Shown here one piece after another: positions 9,244 through 17,604 of a stretch of 38,955 nucleotides of DNA. The notes beneath the pieces were generated by a model. It was not told the origin of the DNA. It saw nothing but the letters and a program-made list of their open reading frames with translations, and did not search any database. Within the stretch, counting starts at the first letter, position 1. Every line of letters begins with the position of its first letter. Source of the stretch: Kutzneria sp. 744 (GTDB taxonomy: Bacteria > Actinomycetota > Actinomycetes > Mycobacteriales > Pseudonocardiaceae); the NCBI RefSeq assembly GCF_000568255.1, contig NZ_KK037166.1, forward strand, positions 487,063 through 526,017, written 5' to 3'. The position numbers and the translations under genes were made by a program.

Positions 9244-10122
9244 ATGGCCACCACGACACTCGCGCCCACCTCGGCCCCGGCAGCGCGGGCGCCGGGCTTC
9301 AGCCGGCCGACCGTCACCGCCGTGCTGACCTGGACGGTCGCCGGCCTGTTCGCGGCGGTCCTGCTCGCCGTGCTCATATCGGTGATCGTCACCGCGCTGT
9401 CCACCTCCTGGGGCGGGACCTGGTTGCCGAGCGGCTACACCCTGTCCTGGTTTCGCCACGCGTGGGACACCCCGGGCCTGGCCAACTCGATCGCGGTCAC
9501 CTTCGAGGTCGCCATCGCGGACGTCGCCATCGCCCTGCTGGTCGGGGTGCCCGCCGGATACGTGGTAGCGCGTAAGAAGTTTCCCGGCCGCAACGCGATC
9601 ATGCTGTTCGCCCTGCTTCCGGTGATCCTGCCGCCGCTGACCTACGCCGTGCAGCTCGCGGCCCTGATGTACCGGCTCGGGATCGGCGGCACCCTGCTGT
9701 CGGTGGTCCTGGTCAACCTGGTGCCGATCCTCCCGCTGGTCATCCTGATCACCGTGCCGTTCGTCGAACAGATCTCGCCCGACGTCGAACAGGCCGCGAA
9801 GGTCTTCGGCGCCGACAACCTCCGGCTGTTCACCAGGGTTCTGGTGCCGCTGCTGACCCCCGGCATCGTCGCGGCCGGCGTGCTCAGCCTGGTGCGGGTG
9901 CTGGGCTCGTTCGAACTGACCTTCTTCGTCTCCGGCGCCACGACCCAGACCCTGGTGGTCACCATTTTCGGCGCCCTGTCCGACCCCGGCGGACCGCCGG
10001 CCGCCCTCACGGCCGCGATGACCGTGTTCTACATGGCGATCGCACTGCTGGGCCTGGTGATCAGCCTGAGGTTCGCCAACCCGGCCCACACCCTCGCCCA
10101 GCCGGCCCGCCGCACCCTCTGA
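9244..10122 (+). CDS. ABC importer permease (PotC-like)
   Basis: The 292-residue membrane protein has a first helix LFAAVLLAVLISVIVTAL, the NSIAVTFEVAIADVAIALLVGVPAGY block typical of PotC, and an EAA-type loop around EQAAKVFGADNLRLFTRVLVP. It pairs with the preceding permease to form the translocation pore. The extended frame upstream of ATG 9244 overlaps the first permease and is not used. It ends 18 bp before the Gfo/Idh gene. Confidence 0.93.
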   Translation: MATTTLAPTSAPAARAPGFSRPTVTAVLTWTVAGLFAAVLLAVLISVIVTALSTSWGGTWLPSGYTLSWFRHAWDTPGLANSIAVTFEVAIADVAIALLVGVPAGYVVARKKFPGRNAIMLFALLPVILPPLTYAVQLAALMYRLGIGGTLLSVVLVNLVPILPLVILITVPFVEQISPDVEQAAKVFGADNLRLFTRVLVPLLTPGIVAAGVLSLVRVLGSFELTFFVSGATTQTLVVTIFGALSDPGGPPAALTAAMTVFYMAIALLGLVISLRFANPAHTLAQPARRTL

Positions 10123-10140
10123 ACAACCGAGAGGACAACC

Positions 10141-11241
10141 ATGACCGACCCCGACCGCACAGTCGGGGTGGCGATCATCGGCGCGGGAAGCATCGCCGAC
10201 GGCAGCCACCTACCGGCCATCCGCGACCAGGGAGCCGAGATCCAGGTCCTCGCGGTCGTCGACGTCGATCTCGAACGGGCCCGGAGCTTCGCCGAGCGTT
10301 GGCAGATCCCCGCCGCCTACGGCGACATCGACCAGATGCTCCGCGAGGCCGCACCGGACCTGGCGATCATCTGCACCCCGCCGATCGCCCACCGCGACGC
10401 CGTCGTCGCCTGCCTCGACGCGGGAGTGTGGGTGTGGTGCGAAAAGCCGCCGACACTCTCGCTGGCCGAATACGACGAGATCGCGGCGCACGAGGCGGAG
10501 GGCGGACCCTACGTCTCCTACGTCTTCCAGCACCGCTTCGGCTCCGGCGCCCGCGCGCTGCGCGAGCACATCCGCACCGGCCGGCTCGGGAACCCGCTGG
10601 TCGGCATCTGTCACACCCTCTGGTACCGCGACGACCGGTACTACCGGGTGCCGTGGCGCGGCCGGTGGAGCACCGAGGGCGGCGGGCCGACCATGGGCCA
10701 TGGCATCCACCAGATGGACCTGATGCTCTCGCTCCTGGGCGAGTGGACGGAGGTGCGCGCCGCGAGCGGCACCCTCGCTCGCGGCATCGAGACCGAGGAT
10801 GTCTCGATGGCCATCGTGCGCTTCGCCTCCGGAGCCATGGTCTCGATGGTCAACAGCGTCCTGTCGCCCCGGGAGACCAGCTACCTGCGCTTCGACTTCC
10901 CCGAGGCCACGGTCGAGCTGACCCACCTCTACGGCTACGACAACGCCAACTGGCGCTGGACCCCCGCCCCGCACCGCGCCGACGACACTCCCGCCGATCT
11001 TGGCGCGCCCGAGGACAACGAGGCCAGCAGCCACGCCGCGCAACTGCGGTATCTGCTCGACGACCTGCGCCGCGGCCGCCGACCCGAAGCCAGCGGCGAC
11101 GACGGGCGGCGGGTGCTCGCGTTCATCGCGGCGCTCTACGCGTCGGCGGCCACCGGACTCCCGGTGACCCCGGGCCAGATCACCCCGGACGACCCGTTCT
11201 ACCACTCGATGAGCGGGCACAAGGAGAACGCGCATGCCTGA
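10141..11241 (+). CDS. Gfo/Idh/MocA-family NAD(P)-dependent oxidoreductase
   Basis: The 366-residue protein has an N-terminal Rossmann fold beginning VGVAIIGAGSIADGSHLPAI, with the GxGxxA-type nucleotide loop. The catalytic EKPP motif follows (CEKPPTLSLAEYDEI), and then the C-terminal alpha/beta substrate domain, including GHGIHQMDLMLSLLG with the conserved His. Such enzymes oxidise or epimerise sugars or inositols. Its position directly after the importer genes suggests it acts on the imported compound. The start follows GAGAGGACAACC. The end overlaps the next gene by 8 bp. Confidence 0.94.
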   Translation: MTDPDRTVGVAIIGAGSIADGSHLPAIRDQGAEIQVLAVVDVDLERARSFAERWQIPAAYGDIDQMLREAAPDLAIICTPPIAHRDAVVACLDAGVWVWCEKPPTLSLAEYDEIAAHEAEGGPYVSYVFQHRFGSGARALREHIRTGRLGNPLVGICHTLWYRDDRYYRVPWRGRWSTEGGGPTMGHGIHQMDLMLSLLGEWTEVRAASGTLARGIETEDVSMAIVRFASGAMVSMVNSVLSPRETSYLRFDFPEATVELTHLYGYDNANWRWTPAPHRADDTPADLGAPEDNEASSHAAQLRYLLDDLRRGRRPEASGDDGRRVLAFIAALYASAATGLPVTPGQITPDDPFYHSMSGHKENAHA

Positions 11242-12154
11242 CGCCGCCTTCCATATCCGCGACGACCACGCGAGCACCGAACTGACCGTCACCGTCGCCG
11301 GCACCGAGATCGCCACCTACGTCTACCGCCCCGACACTCCACGAGAGGAATCGCCCAAGCCCTACGTCTACCCGCTGCGCACCCTGTCCGGCGCCCCGCT
11401 CGGGACCTACCGGCCCTGGGATCACCGCTGGCACAAAGGTTTGCAGATGACCTGGTCGCACCTGTCGGGCCAGAACTTCTGGGGCGGGCCCAGCTTCGAG
11501 TCGGGTGCGCCGGGACACGGATATGTCTGGCTGGACAACAACGGCAGCCAGCTGCACTGCGGCTTCGACCGGCTCGACGCCGACGGCGCCGACGCCACCG
11601 TGACCGAGCGCCTGAAGTGGGTGGCCTCCACCGGGCAGAGTTGGCTGGCCGAACGGCGCGTCCTCCGCTTCCACAGTGCCGATACCGGGCGGGGGCTCTG
11701 GGCGCTGGATTTCTCCACCGAGCTGACGAACACTCACATCGAGCCCCTCGAACTCGGCAGCCCCACCACCCACGGCCGGCCGAACGCCGGCTACACCGGT
11801 CTGTTCTGGCGCGGCCCGCGCGCGTTCAGCGGCGCACCGATCATCGCCGAGGGTGCGGAGGGCGACCAGGTCATGGGGTCGACCGGCTCCTGGGCCGCGA
11901 TCAGCGGCGAGCACGACGAGATCGACGGCGGTGCCACGGTCCTGGCCTACGCCGGCACCTCCTCCGCCGACGTTCCGCTCAAGTGGTTCTCTCGCAGCGA
12001 CCCGTTCGCCTGCCTCAACCCCTCGCCGGCCTTCGACGCCGAAATCAAGCTCGAGCCCGGGACAACGCTCGAACTGAGCCACCGGTTCGTGTTCCTCGAC
12101 CACGTCACCGACCGCGCCGGCCTGGAGTCGATCGCTCGCGAGTACGCGCCATGA
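11234..12154 (+). CDS. DUF6807 (PmoA-like) protein
   Basis: The 306-residue protein matches the DUF6807 family, often annotated methane oxygenase PmoA although no such activity is implied. Marks are ATYVYRPDTPREESPKPYVYPLRTLSG, RPWDHRWHKGLQMTWSHLSGQNFWGG and the C-terminal FDAEIKLEPGTTLELSHRFVF. There is no signal peptide or membrane helix, so it is cytoplasmic. The repeated His/Trp residues in the DHRWHKGLQ block could form a metal or sugar site. Family members commonly sit beside Gfo/Idh oxidoreductases in sugar-catabolic operons, as here, but their reaction is not established to my knowledge. Confidence 0.86.
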   Translation: MPDAAFHIRDDHASTELTVTVAGTEIATYVYRPDTPREESPKPYVYPLRTLSGAPLGTYRPWDHRWHKGLQMTWSHLSGQNFWGGPSFESGAPGHGYVWLDNNGSQLHCGFDRLDADGADATVTERLKWVASTGQSWLAERRVLRFHSADTGRGLWALDFSTELTNTHIEPLELGSPTTHGRPNAGYTGLFWRGPRAFSGAPIIAEGAEGDQVMGSTGSWAAISGEHDEIDGGATVLAYAGTSSADVPLKWFSRSDPFACLNPSPAFDAEIKLEPGTTLELSHRFVFLDHVTDRAGLESIAREYAP

Positions 12155-12891
12155 GCGCTTCTGGTTGGCCGGAGTTTCCCGGCGCCGTCGGAATCAGCGA
12201 CCTGCACGCTTACCCATGGCCCACCGCGGACGACGAGCACGGCGGCTCCCCGCACATGCACCTGACCTGCACCGAGGCCTACGTGGTGATCAGCGGCCGA
12301 GGACGGTTGCACACCCTCAACCACAGCGGCCCGAGCATCCAGACACTCGCCCCCGGCGACGTGGTCTGGTTCACCCCCGGCACGATCCACCGCGCGATCA
12401 ACGACGGCGGTCTGCGTGTGGTCGTCATCATGCAGAACGGCGGCCTGCCGGAAGCGGGCGACGCGGTGATGACCTTCCCGCATGAGCACCTGACCCCCGA
12501 GCGGTACCCGGCCGCCGCATCCGTGCTCGGCGCGGACGGGCAGCCGAGCGACGAACGCGCCCGGGCCCGACGCGACCTGGCGGTGGAAGGCTTCACCGAA
12601 CTGCTGCGCCAGTGGGACCTGGGCGACCACCGCGCACTCGACGACTTCCACCGCAAGGCGACCGCGCTCGTCACACCCCGGTTGAGCGAATGGCGAAAGC
12701 TGGTCGAGAACGGCGCCGCGGCCACCGCCGCAGCGGCCCTCGAACACATCGATGCCCTCGGCCGGGGGGACACGACGCACCTGATCCGCGCCGGCGTCAA
12801 CCGCATTCCCGCCCTGTCCGAAACCACGCTCGGCATGTGCGGACACCTGCACGCGTACGACCCGGTCCGCCGCCTCGGCGCCGGCGGCTGA
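12151..12891 (+). CDS. Cupin-domain protein (sugar-isomerase or dioxygenase-like)
   Basis: The 246-residue protein contains a cupin barrel. Motif 1 is HMHLTCTEAYVVISGRG with the HxH...E metal ligands, and motif 2 is PGDVVWFTPGTIHR with the last His. The C-terminal 100 residues are helical, with a second HLH-containing end (CGHLHAY). It overlaps the DUF6807 gene by 4 bp (ATGA) and closes the LacI-controlled operon. A metal-dependent isomerase or sugar-binding role in the catabolism of the imported compound is likely, but the reaction cannot be read. Confidence 0.8.
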   Translation: MSASGWPEFPGAVGISDLHAYPWPTADDEHGGSPHMHLTCTEAYVVISGRGRLHTLNHSGPSIQTLAPGDVVWFTPGTIHRAINDGGLRVVVIMQNGGLPEAGDAVMTFPHEHLTPERYPAAASVLGADGQPSDERARARRDLAVEGFTELLRQWDLGDHRALDDFHRKATALVTPRLSEWRKLVENGAAATAAAALEHIDALGRGDTTHLIRAGVNRIPALSETTLGMCGHLHAYDPVRRLGAGG

Positions 12892-12897
12892 CCACGG

Positions 12898-13086
12898 CGC
12901 AACTCCGATCCAGCAGGTGGGCACAACCTCCAGAGCCCGGGATTCATGACCCGCGGCATCCTCGACCCGGGCCACTACTACTACCGCCGCGTCTACACAG
13001 ACGCGATCCGAGCCGTCGACGCCGCGAGGACGCACCCAGCCATCGGCCCCGGCCGGATGTATGTCGCCGGCGGCAGCCAAGGCGGA
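12898..13086 (+). pseudogene. Remnant of an acetyl xylan esterase / cephalosporin-C deacetylase
   Basis: In one frame the stretch reads GFMTRGILDP, then YYYRRVYTDAIRAVDAARTHP, then RMYVAGGSQGG. This is the characteristic central part of AXE1/CE7 esterases, including the nucleophile elbow GGSQGG with its Ser. Homology stops abruptly after the elbow at about 13086, and nothing upstream of about 12898 continues it; the stretch lies against the cupin stop. The catalytic Asp and His regions are absent, so it cannot encode an enzyme. It shows that a CE7 esterase once belonged to this hydrolase cluster and was mostly deleted. Confidence 0.75.
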
Positions 13087-13194
13087 TTCGAGGATATCTC
13101 GCCTTCCGTCGACGACACTCCGTCGTCCGGCCTGCTCCCATGCGCCGATCAGGCCGTTCACACATCGAACATCATCGAATGGCGGCCGAATCCG

Positions 13195-13224
13195 TTGACA
13201 CCGTTTCGAAGACGCTCCTACAGT
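13195..13224 (+). promoter_or_regulatory. Probable promoter of the GH27 gene
   Basis: TTGACA (13195-13200) is followed by TACAGT (13219-13224) after 18 bp. The spacer contains GTTTCGAAGAC, an imperfect palindrome of the size expected for a LacI-type operator, different from the two operators described elsewhere. The GH27 start lies 30 bp downstream. Confidence 0.5.
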
Positions 13225-13253
13225 CCGGAACCCCTGCTCTGAAGGAGACCTTC

Positions 13254-14402
13254 GTGAAACGGCTCTCACTGTTCCTCGCCGCCGCGCTCGTGCTGGCGAC
13301 GGCCCCAACGGCCCAGGCTTTGGGCAACGGCCTTGCCACAACCCCGCAGATGGGGTTCAACGACTGGAACGCCTACGGCTGCAACGTCTCCGAGACACTG
13401 ATCAAGTCGACGGCCCAGGCCATGCACGGCAACGGCATGCAGGCCGCCGGCTACCAGTACGTCAACATCGACGACTGCTGGCTGACCCACAATCGCGACC
13501 GCAACGGCAATCTGGTGCCCGACCGGACCAAGTTCCCCGACGGGATCGCCGGCACCGCGAGCTACGTGCACTCCCTCGGCCTCAAGCTCGGCATCTACGA
13601 GGACGCCGGCACCGCCACCTGCGCCGGCTACCCGGGCAGCCTCGGGCACGAGCGGCAGGACGCCGCCCTGTTCGCATCCTGGGGCGTGGACTACCTGAAG
13701 TACGACAACTGCAACAACACCGGCGTCAGCGCGCGATCGCGCTACACCGCGATGCGCGACGCGCTGGCCGCCACCGGCCGACCGATCCTGTTCAGCCTGT
13801 GCAACTGGGGCCAGGAGAACGTCTGGACCTGGGGCGCCAAGGTGGGCAACAGCTGGCGAACCACCGGCGACATCTCGCCGAGCTTCAGCTCCATGCTGGG
13901 CATCTTCCACGCCAACGTGCGCCTGAACAGCTACGCGGGCCCCGGCGGCTGGAACGACCCGGACATGCTGGAGATCGGCAACGGCATGTCGGCCACCGAG
14001 GACCGCGCGGAGTTCAGCCTCTGGGCCGAGATGGCGGCGCCGCTGATCGCCGGCACCAACATCGCTAAGGCGAGCAGCACCACGCTGAGCATCCTGTCCG
14101 ACAAGGCAGTCGTCGCGGTCGACCAGGACTCACTGGGCAAGCAGGGCCGGATGGTGTCGTCCACCGGCGGTCATGACGTGCTGGCCAAGCCGCTGGCCAA
14201 CGGCGACGTGGCCGTAGCGCTGTTCAACGAGACCAATTCCACCGCGACCATCGGCACCACCGCCGCCGCGGTCGGCAAGGCCGCAGCCACCCGCTACGGC
14301 TTGGCCGACCTGTGGTCGGGCGCGAAGTCCAGCACCACCGGCACGATCTCCGCGTCGGTGCCGGCACACGGCGTCGTCATGTACCGGCTTTCCGCCGGGT
14401 GA
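13254..14402 (+). CDS. Secreted GH27 alpha-galactosidase
   Basis: The 382-residue protein has a signal peptide (MKRLSLFLAAALVLATAPTAQA) and the GH27 barrel opening LATTPQMGFNDWNAYGCN. The nucleophile is D151 in YLKYDNC and the acid/base D206 in WRTTGDIS; the structural GGWNDPDML block follows. The C-terminal beta-sandwich ends GVVMYRLSAG. It removes alpha-1,6-galactosyl (possibly beta-L-arabinopyranosyl) side groups from plant polysaccharides and would work with the mannanase on galactomannan. No ricin-type CBM13 is present, though many actinomycete homologues have one. GTG 13254 is supported by AAGGAGA 5-11 nt upstream. Confidence 0.94.
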   Translation: MKRLSLFLAAALVLATAPTAQALGNGLATTPQMGFNDWNAYGCNVSETLIKSTAQAMHGNGMQAAGYQYVNIDDCWLTHNRDRNGNLVPDRTKFPDGIAGTASYVHSLGLKLGIYEDAGTATCAGYPGSLGHERQDAALFASWGVDYLKYDNCNNTGVSARSRYTAMRDALAATGRPILFSLCNWGQENVWTWGAKVGNSWRTTGDISPSFSSMLGIFHANVRLNSYAGPGGWNDPDMLEIGNGMSATEDRAEFSLWAEMAAPLIAGTNIAKASSTTLSILSDKAVVAVDQDSLGKQGRMVSSTGGHDVLAKPLANGDVAVALFNETNSTATIGTTAAAVGKAAATRYGLADLWSGAKSSTTGTISASVPAHGVVMYRLSAG

Positions 14403-14822
14403 TCACCGTGCCGTGAGCAGAGAACAACTTGAGCCCGTTCGTGCTGTCCGCGTAGCACCACGAAGCCGGTGCCGGCGTAGCGGTGGAATCCTGTGCGCGA
14501 GAACGCGGTCGAGTGCTCGATGACTTGTCGGCGCCATTGCTGGTTAGTCCAAACAGGACCGTCTCCCCCGCGCGCTCGACCTGATCGACGGAGCGGTCGG
14601 TGGCATCGCCGAACGCTGCCCGGTACAGACCAGGTTCACCGCGGCCCGCGAACGGCTCGTCCATCTGTAATTTTCAGCTGATCCCGAGGTCCCGATCGAG
14701 GCCGGGAGCCGTGGCCGCAACCGCCGGCGATGTCCGTCGCGGGCCGAAAACCCTGGCACGGCGCACGATCCGAACTCGAGGTGACCGCGCGTCCCCGCTC
14801 CGGCACTCCGCCGCCGAGCCGC
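14403..14822. other. Gene-free stretch between GH27 and GH43
   Basis: About 420 bp with no frame that has a ribosome binding site or a recognisable domain. A minus-strand open frame over 14377-14664 ends inside the GH27 gene and shows no domain I can name; it could be a decayed coding remnant. The useful content is the promoter module that follows at 14823. Confidence 0.5.
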
Positions 14823-14882
14823 CAACCCTTGAACTGATCTTGGGTACGGACTTCCATCTCAGTGGACAGGTAAGCGCTTTCC
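14823..14882 (+). promoter_or_regulatory. Promoter/operator module B (before GH43)
   Basis: It begins CAACCCTTGAACTGATCT and ends with GGTAAGCGCTTTCC (14869-14882), one or two bases off the palindrome GGAAAGCGCTTTCC. TTGAAC with TTCCAT 17 bp later forms a possible promoter. Module A (1798-1857) has the same start, the same operator end and the same total length of 60 bp. The GH43 ATG is 44 bp further on. Confidence 0.68.
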
Positions 14883-14926
14883 AGTGCCGAGCGCGCACAT
14901 CCGGAACCCCGATCGGAGGACGTGAA

Positions 14927-16441
14927 ATGCTGAGCAGAACCGTCAGGTGGGCGATCGTCGCGCTGCTGCTTCCCGTCACGGCCACCCTCATGTTCTTCGC
15001 CGACCACGGCACAGCGACGGCGGCCCGTGCCGACACGGGCGCCGCCGCCCCGACGCTCCAGAACGACATCTTCTGGAAGGACACTTCCGGCAACCCGATC
15101 TACTCACAGGGCGGCGGGGTGCTGAAGGTCGGCGGCACGTACTACTGGTACGGCGTGAAGTACAACGGGGCACCCACCTACTACAACGACCCGGCCAAGG
15201 GAAAGAACGGCGACGTCTCCTTCAACGCGATCCCCTGCTACTCCTCCACCGACCTGGTGCACTGGAAGTTCGAGGGGAACGCGCTGACCGCCTCCGACGT
15301 TGGCGGCGGCGGCTGGGTCGGCCGGGTAGGCGTCGCCCACAATCCCACCACCGGCAAGTACGTGCTGATCTCGCAGGGGCGCGGCGGGCTCATGTTCGCC
15401 ACGAGCAGCTCTCCAACCGGTCACTTCGCCCTCGCAGGCACCCAGTCGAGCATCGGGAACGTCAGCACCGGCATGTCCGGCGACCAGTCGGTCTTCACCG
15501 ACGACGACGGACGGGCCTATCTGGTCTTCAGCAACTCCAGCGGCCGGTCCCACCTGTATGTCGCACCGTTGCGCACCTCCGACTTCCTGCACGTCGAGTC
15601 GGCCGTGAACATCTACAACAGCTCGTCGGGCGGGCGCGAGGGCAACATCATGTTCAAGCACGGCGCGGTGTACTACTTCTGCTCGTCGGACCTGCACGGC
15701 TGGAACGCGTCGCACACGTACTGCATCCAGTCGACGAAGATCTCCAGCTCGTATTCCTCGGAATACGTGCTCCAGGGCACGGACGCCGACTTCTCGCACG
15801 TGACGCAGACCGGCCTCGCGTTCGAGGTGACCGGCTCGTCGGGATCGTTCGTCATGTTCGGCGGCGACCGCTGGAGCGACTTCGCCGGCAACGGCCTCGG
15901 CTACAACGACTGGGTGCCGGTCACCTTCAACGGCACGACCCCGGTCTTCCACTCGCTCAACGAATGGAACATCGACGCCGCCGCCGGCACCTGGTCGGTC
16001 GGCAGCGGCAACAACCACGTGCTGAATCCGAGCGCCGAGGCCGACCGGGTGGCGCAGACCGCGCTGGCCGGCTGGACCAACTCCGGCGCCGCGAACGGCA
16101 ACCACCTCGGCGGACACACGGGCCGCTGGGCGCTGTCGCAGCGTTCCTCCTCCGCCTACAACGCGAGCATGTACCAGAACATCTCGCTGCCCAACGGCAC
16201 CTACACGCTGTCGGCCTGGGTCGAGAGCAGCGGCGGGCAGAAGACGGCGAACATCTTCGTCAGGAACTTCGGCGCCGGCGAGATGGACCACTCGATCAAC
16301 CAGTCGATCGGCGGTTGGACGAAGGTCAGCATCACCGGCATCACCGTGACCAACGGGACGATCCAGGTCGGCGTGTCCTCCAATGCGGGCGCGAACAACT
16401 GGGTCAACGTCGACGACTTCAGCCTGGTCCAAGCCGGCTAG
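14927..16441 (+). CDS. Secreted GH43 exo-beta-1,3-galactanase-like enzyme with C-terminal beta-sandwich
   Basis: The 504-residue protein has a signal peptide (hydrophobic 10-22, AARA cleavage region). The five-bladed propeller domain starts NDIFWKDTSGNPIYSQGGGVLKVGGTYYWYG, close to GH43_24 galactan 1,3-beta-galactosidases. SGDQSVFTDDDGRAYLVFS and REGNIMFKHGAVYYFCS supply the region of the conserved acidic residues. From about residue 365 (HVLNPSAEADRVAQTALAGWTN) a CBM_4_9/CenC-like beta-sandwich follows, ending VNVDDFSLVQAG. The substrate is likely the galactan backbone of arabinogalactan; another GH43 arabinan/xylan activity cannot be excluded. GGAGGA 14915-14920 sets the start. Module B probably controls it. 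Confidence 0.88.
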   Translation: MLSRTVRWAIVALLLPVTATLMFFADHGTATAARADTGAAAPTLQNDIFWKDTSGNPIYSQGGGVLKVGGTYYWYGVKYNGAPTYYNDPAKGKNGDVSFNAIPCYSSTDLVHWKFEGNALTASDVGGGGWVGRVGVAHNPTTGKYVLISQGRGGLMFATSSSPTGHFALAGTQSSIGNVSTGMSGDQSVFTDDDGRAYLVFSNSSGRSHLYVAPLRTSDFLHVESAVNIYNSSSGGREGNIMFKHGAVYYFCSSDLHGWNASHTYCIQSTKISSSYSSEYVLQGTDADFSHVTQTGLAFEVTGSSGSFVMFGGDRWSDFAGNGLGYNDWVPVTFNGTTPVFHSLNEWNIDAAAGTWSVGSGNNHVLNPSAEADRVAQTALAGWTNSGAANGNHLGGHTGRWALSQRSSSAYNASMYQNISLPNGTYTLSAWVESSGGQKTANIFVRNFGAGEMDHSINQSIGGWTKVSITGITVTNGTIQVGVSSNAGANNWVNVDDFSLVQAG

Positions 16442-16566
16442 CGGCGGACCGTCCAATCACGACACCGGTGCCGAACATGGGGCCCGGGGCCGACCTGAAC
16501 GGCTTCACCGCGGCGTGAAGCACTGACAACAGCTGCTTCGGCACTATTTCAGGAGGTAGTGAAGCA

Positions 16567-17493
16567 ATGCGACAACATCGGGGACGCTGGTCCCGGTCGA
16601 CGGGGGCCGTGCTGGCCGCGGCCGTGCTGGCCTCGACCGCGGCGCTGACCTTGGCCGGTCCGGCCTCGGCCCGGCCAACCACCTCGAATCCGGCCACCGC
16701 GTCCGTCAAAAGCACCCAACGCGGCCCCAACCCCACCCTCGCGATGATCGAGGCGTCCCGGGGCCCATTCGCCACCGCGCAACAGAATGTGGCCCCGGGC
16801 AACGGTTTCCACGGGGGCACGGTGTACTACCCGACCGACACCAGCCAGGGCACCTGGGGGGCGCTGGCCATCATCCCCGGGTACACCGCGAGGTGCGTCA
16901 ACCAACCCGCCCCCGAGGAGGCGTGGATGGGGCCATGGCTGTCCTCGTTCGGGTTCGTGGTGATCTGCATCGAGACCAACAGCCCCAACGACTTCGACAC
17001 CGCGCGCGGCCAGGAGGCGCTGGCGGCGCTGAACTGGCTGACCACCCGAAGCCCGGTCAAGAACCGGGTCGACCCCAACCGGCTGTCGGTGATGGGCCAC
17101 TCGATGGGCGGCGGCGGCGTGGTCTACGCGACCGAACATCAGCCCTCGCTCAAGGCCGGCATCGGACTGGCGCCGTACTCCCCGTCGCAGAACATGTCCA
17201 GCGACCGCGTCCCGACGCTGGTGCTCGGCGGCCAGAACGACCCGACCGTGACACCGTCCTATCTCAAGGGCCTGTACGCCACCATGCCGTCGACGACCAA
17301 GAGCGCGTTCGCCCAGATCGCGGGGGCCGACCACGAGTTCTACCGCACCGCGAACAACGTCATGATGAAGCTGGTCATCCCGTGGCTGAAGATCTTCGTC
17401 GACAGTGACAACCGCTACGAGCAGTTCCTGTGCCCGAAGCTGCCCGACGCCGCCAAGATCTCCATCTACCAACCCAAGTGCCCCTACATCTGA
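16567..17493 (+). CDS. Secreted PETase/cutinase-family alpha/beta hydrolase, copy 1
   Basis: The 308-residue protein has a signal peptide ending GPASA. It follows the polyester-hydrolase pattern RGPNPT, EASRGPFAT, GTVYYPTDTSQGTWGALAIIPGYTA and WLSSFGFVVICIETN. The triad is S179 in GHSMGGGG, D225 in GGQNDPTVTPSY and H256 in GADHEFY. The C-terminal disulfide pair (C289 in FLCP, C305 in KCPYI) is kept. The Tyr of the oxyanion/clamp region (GYTA) is present. The Trp of the IsPETase aromatic clamp (LAPW) is Tyr here (LAPYS), and an insertion RCVNQPAPEE follows GYTA. Natural substrates are likely cutin or related esters. AGGAGG at 16551-16556 supports the start. Confidence 0.9.
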   Translation: MRQHRGRWSRSTGAVLAAAVLASTAALTLAGPASARPTTSNPATASVKSTQRGPNPTLAMIEASRGPFATAQQNVAPGNGFHGGTVYYPTDTSQGTWGALAIIPGYTARCVNQPAPEEAWMGPWLSSFGFVVICIETNSPNDFDTARGQEALAALNWLTTRSPVKNRVDPNRLSVMGHSMGGGGVVYATEHQPSLKAGIGLAPYSPSQNMSSDRVPTLVLGGQNDPTVTPSYLKGLYATMPSTTKSAFAQIAGADHEFYRTANNVMMKLVIPWLKIFVDSDNRYEQFLCPKLPDAAKISIYQPKCPYI

Positions 17494-17505
17494 CGACAAG
17501 TGCGA

Positions 17506-17532
17506 CTCCCGCGTCGAGCGCCGACGCGGGAG
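17506..17532. terminator. Hairpin terminator after hydrolase copy 1
   Basis: CTCCCGCGTCG (17506-17516) pairs perfectly with CGACGCGGGAG (17522-17532) around a 5-nt loop, 12 bp after the stop codon of the hydrolase gene. Confidence 0.8.
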
Positions 17533-17604
17533 CCGCCGTTCGCCCGGTCCCGAATCGGGAAGAGTTTCGACATGCTCAAGAATGAAAGAGAGGAGGGAAT
17601 ACCC

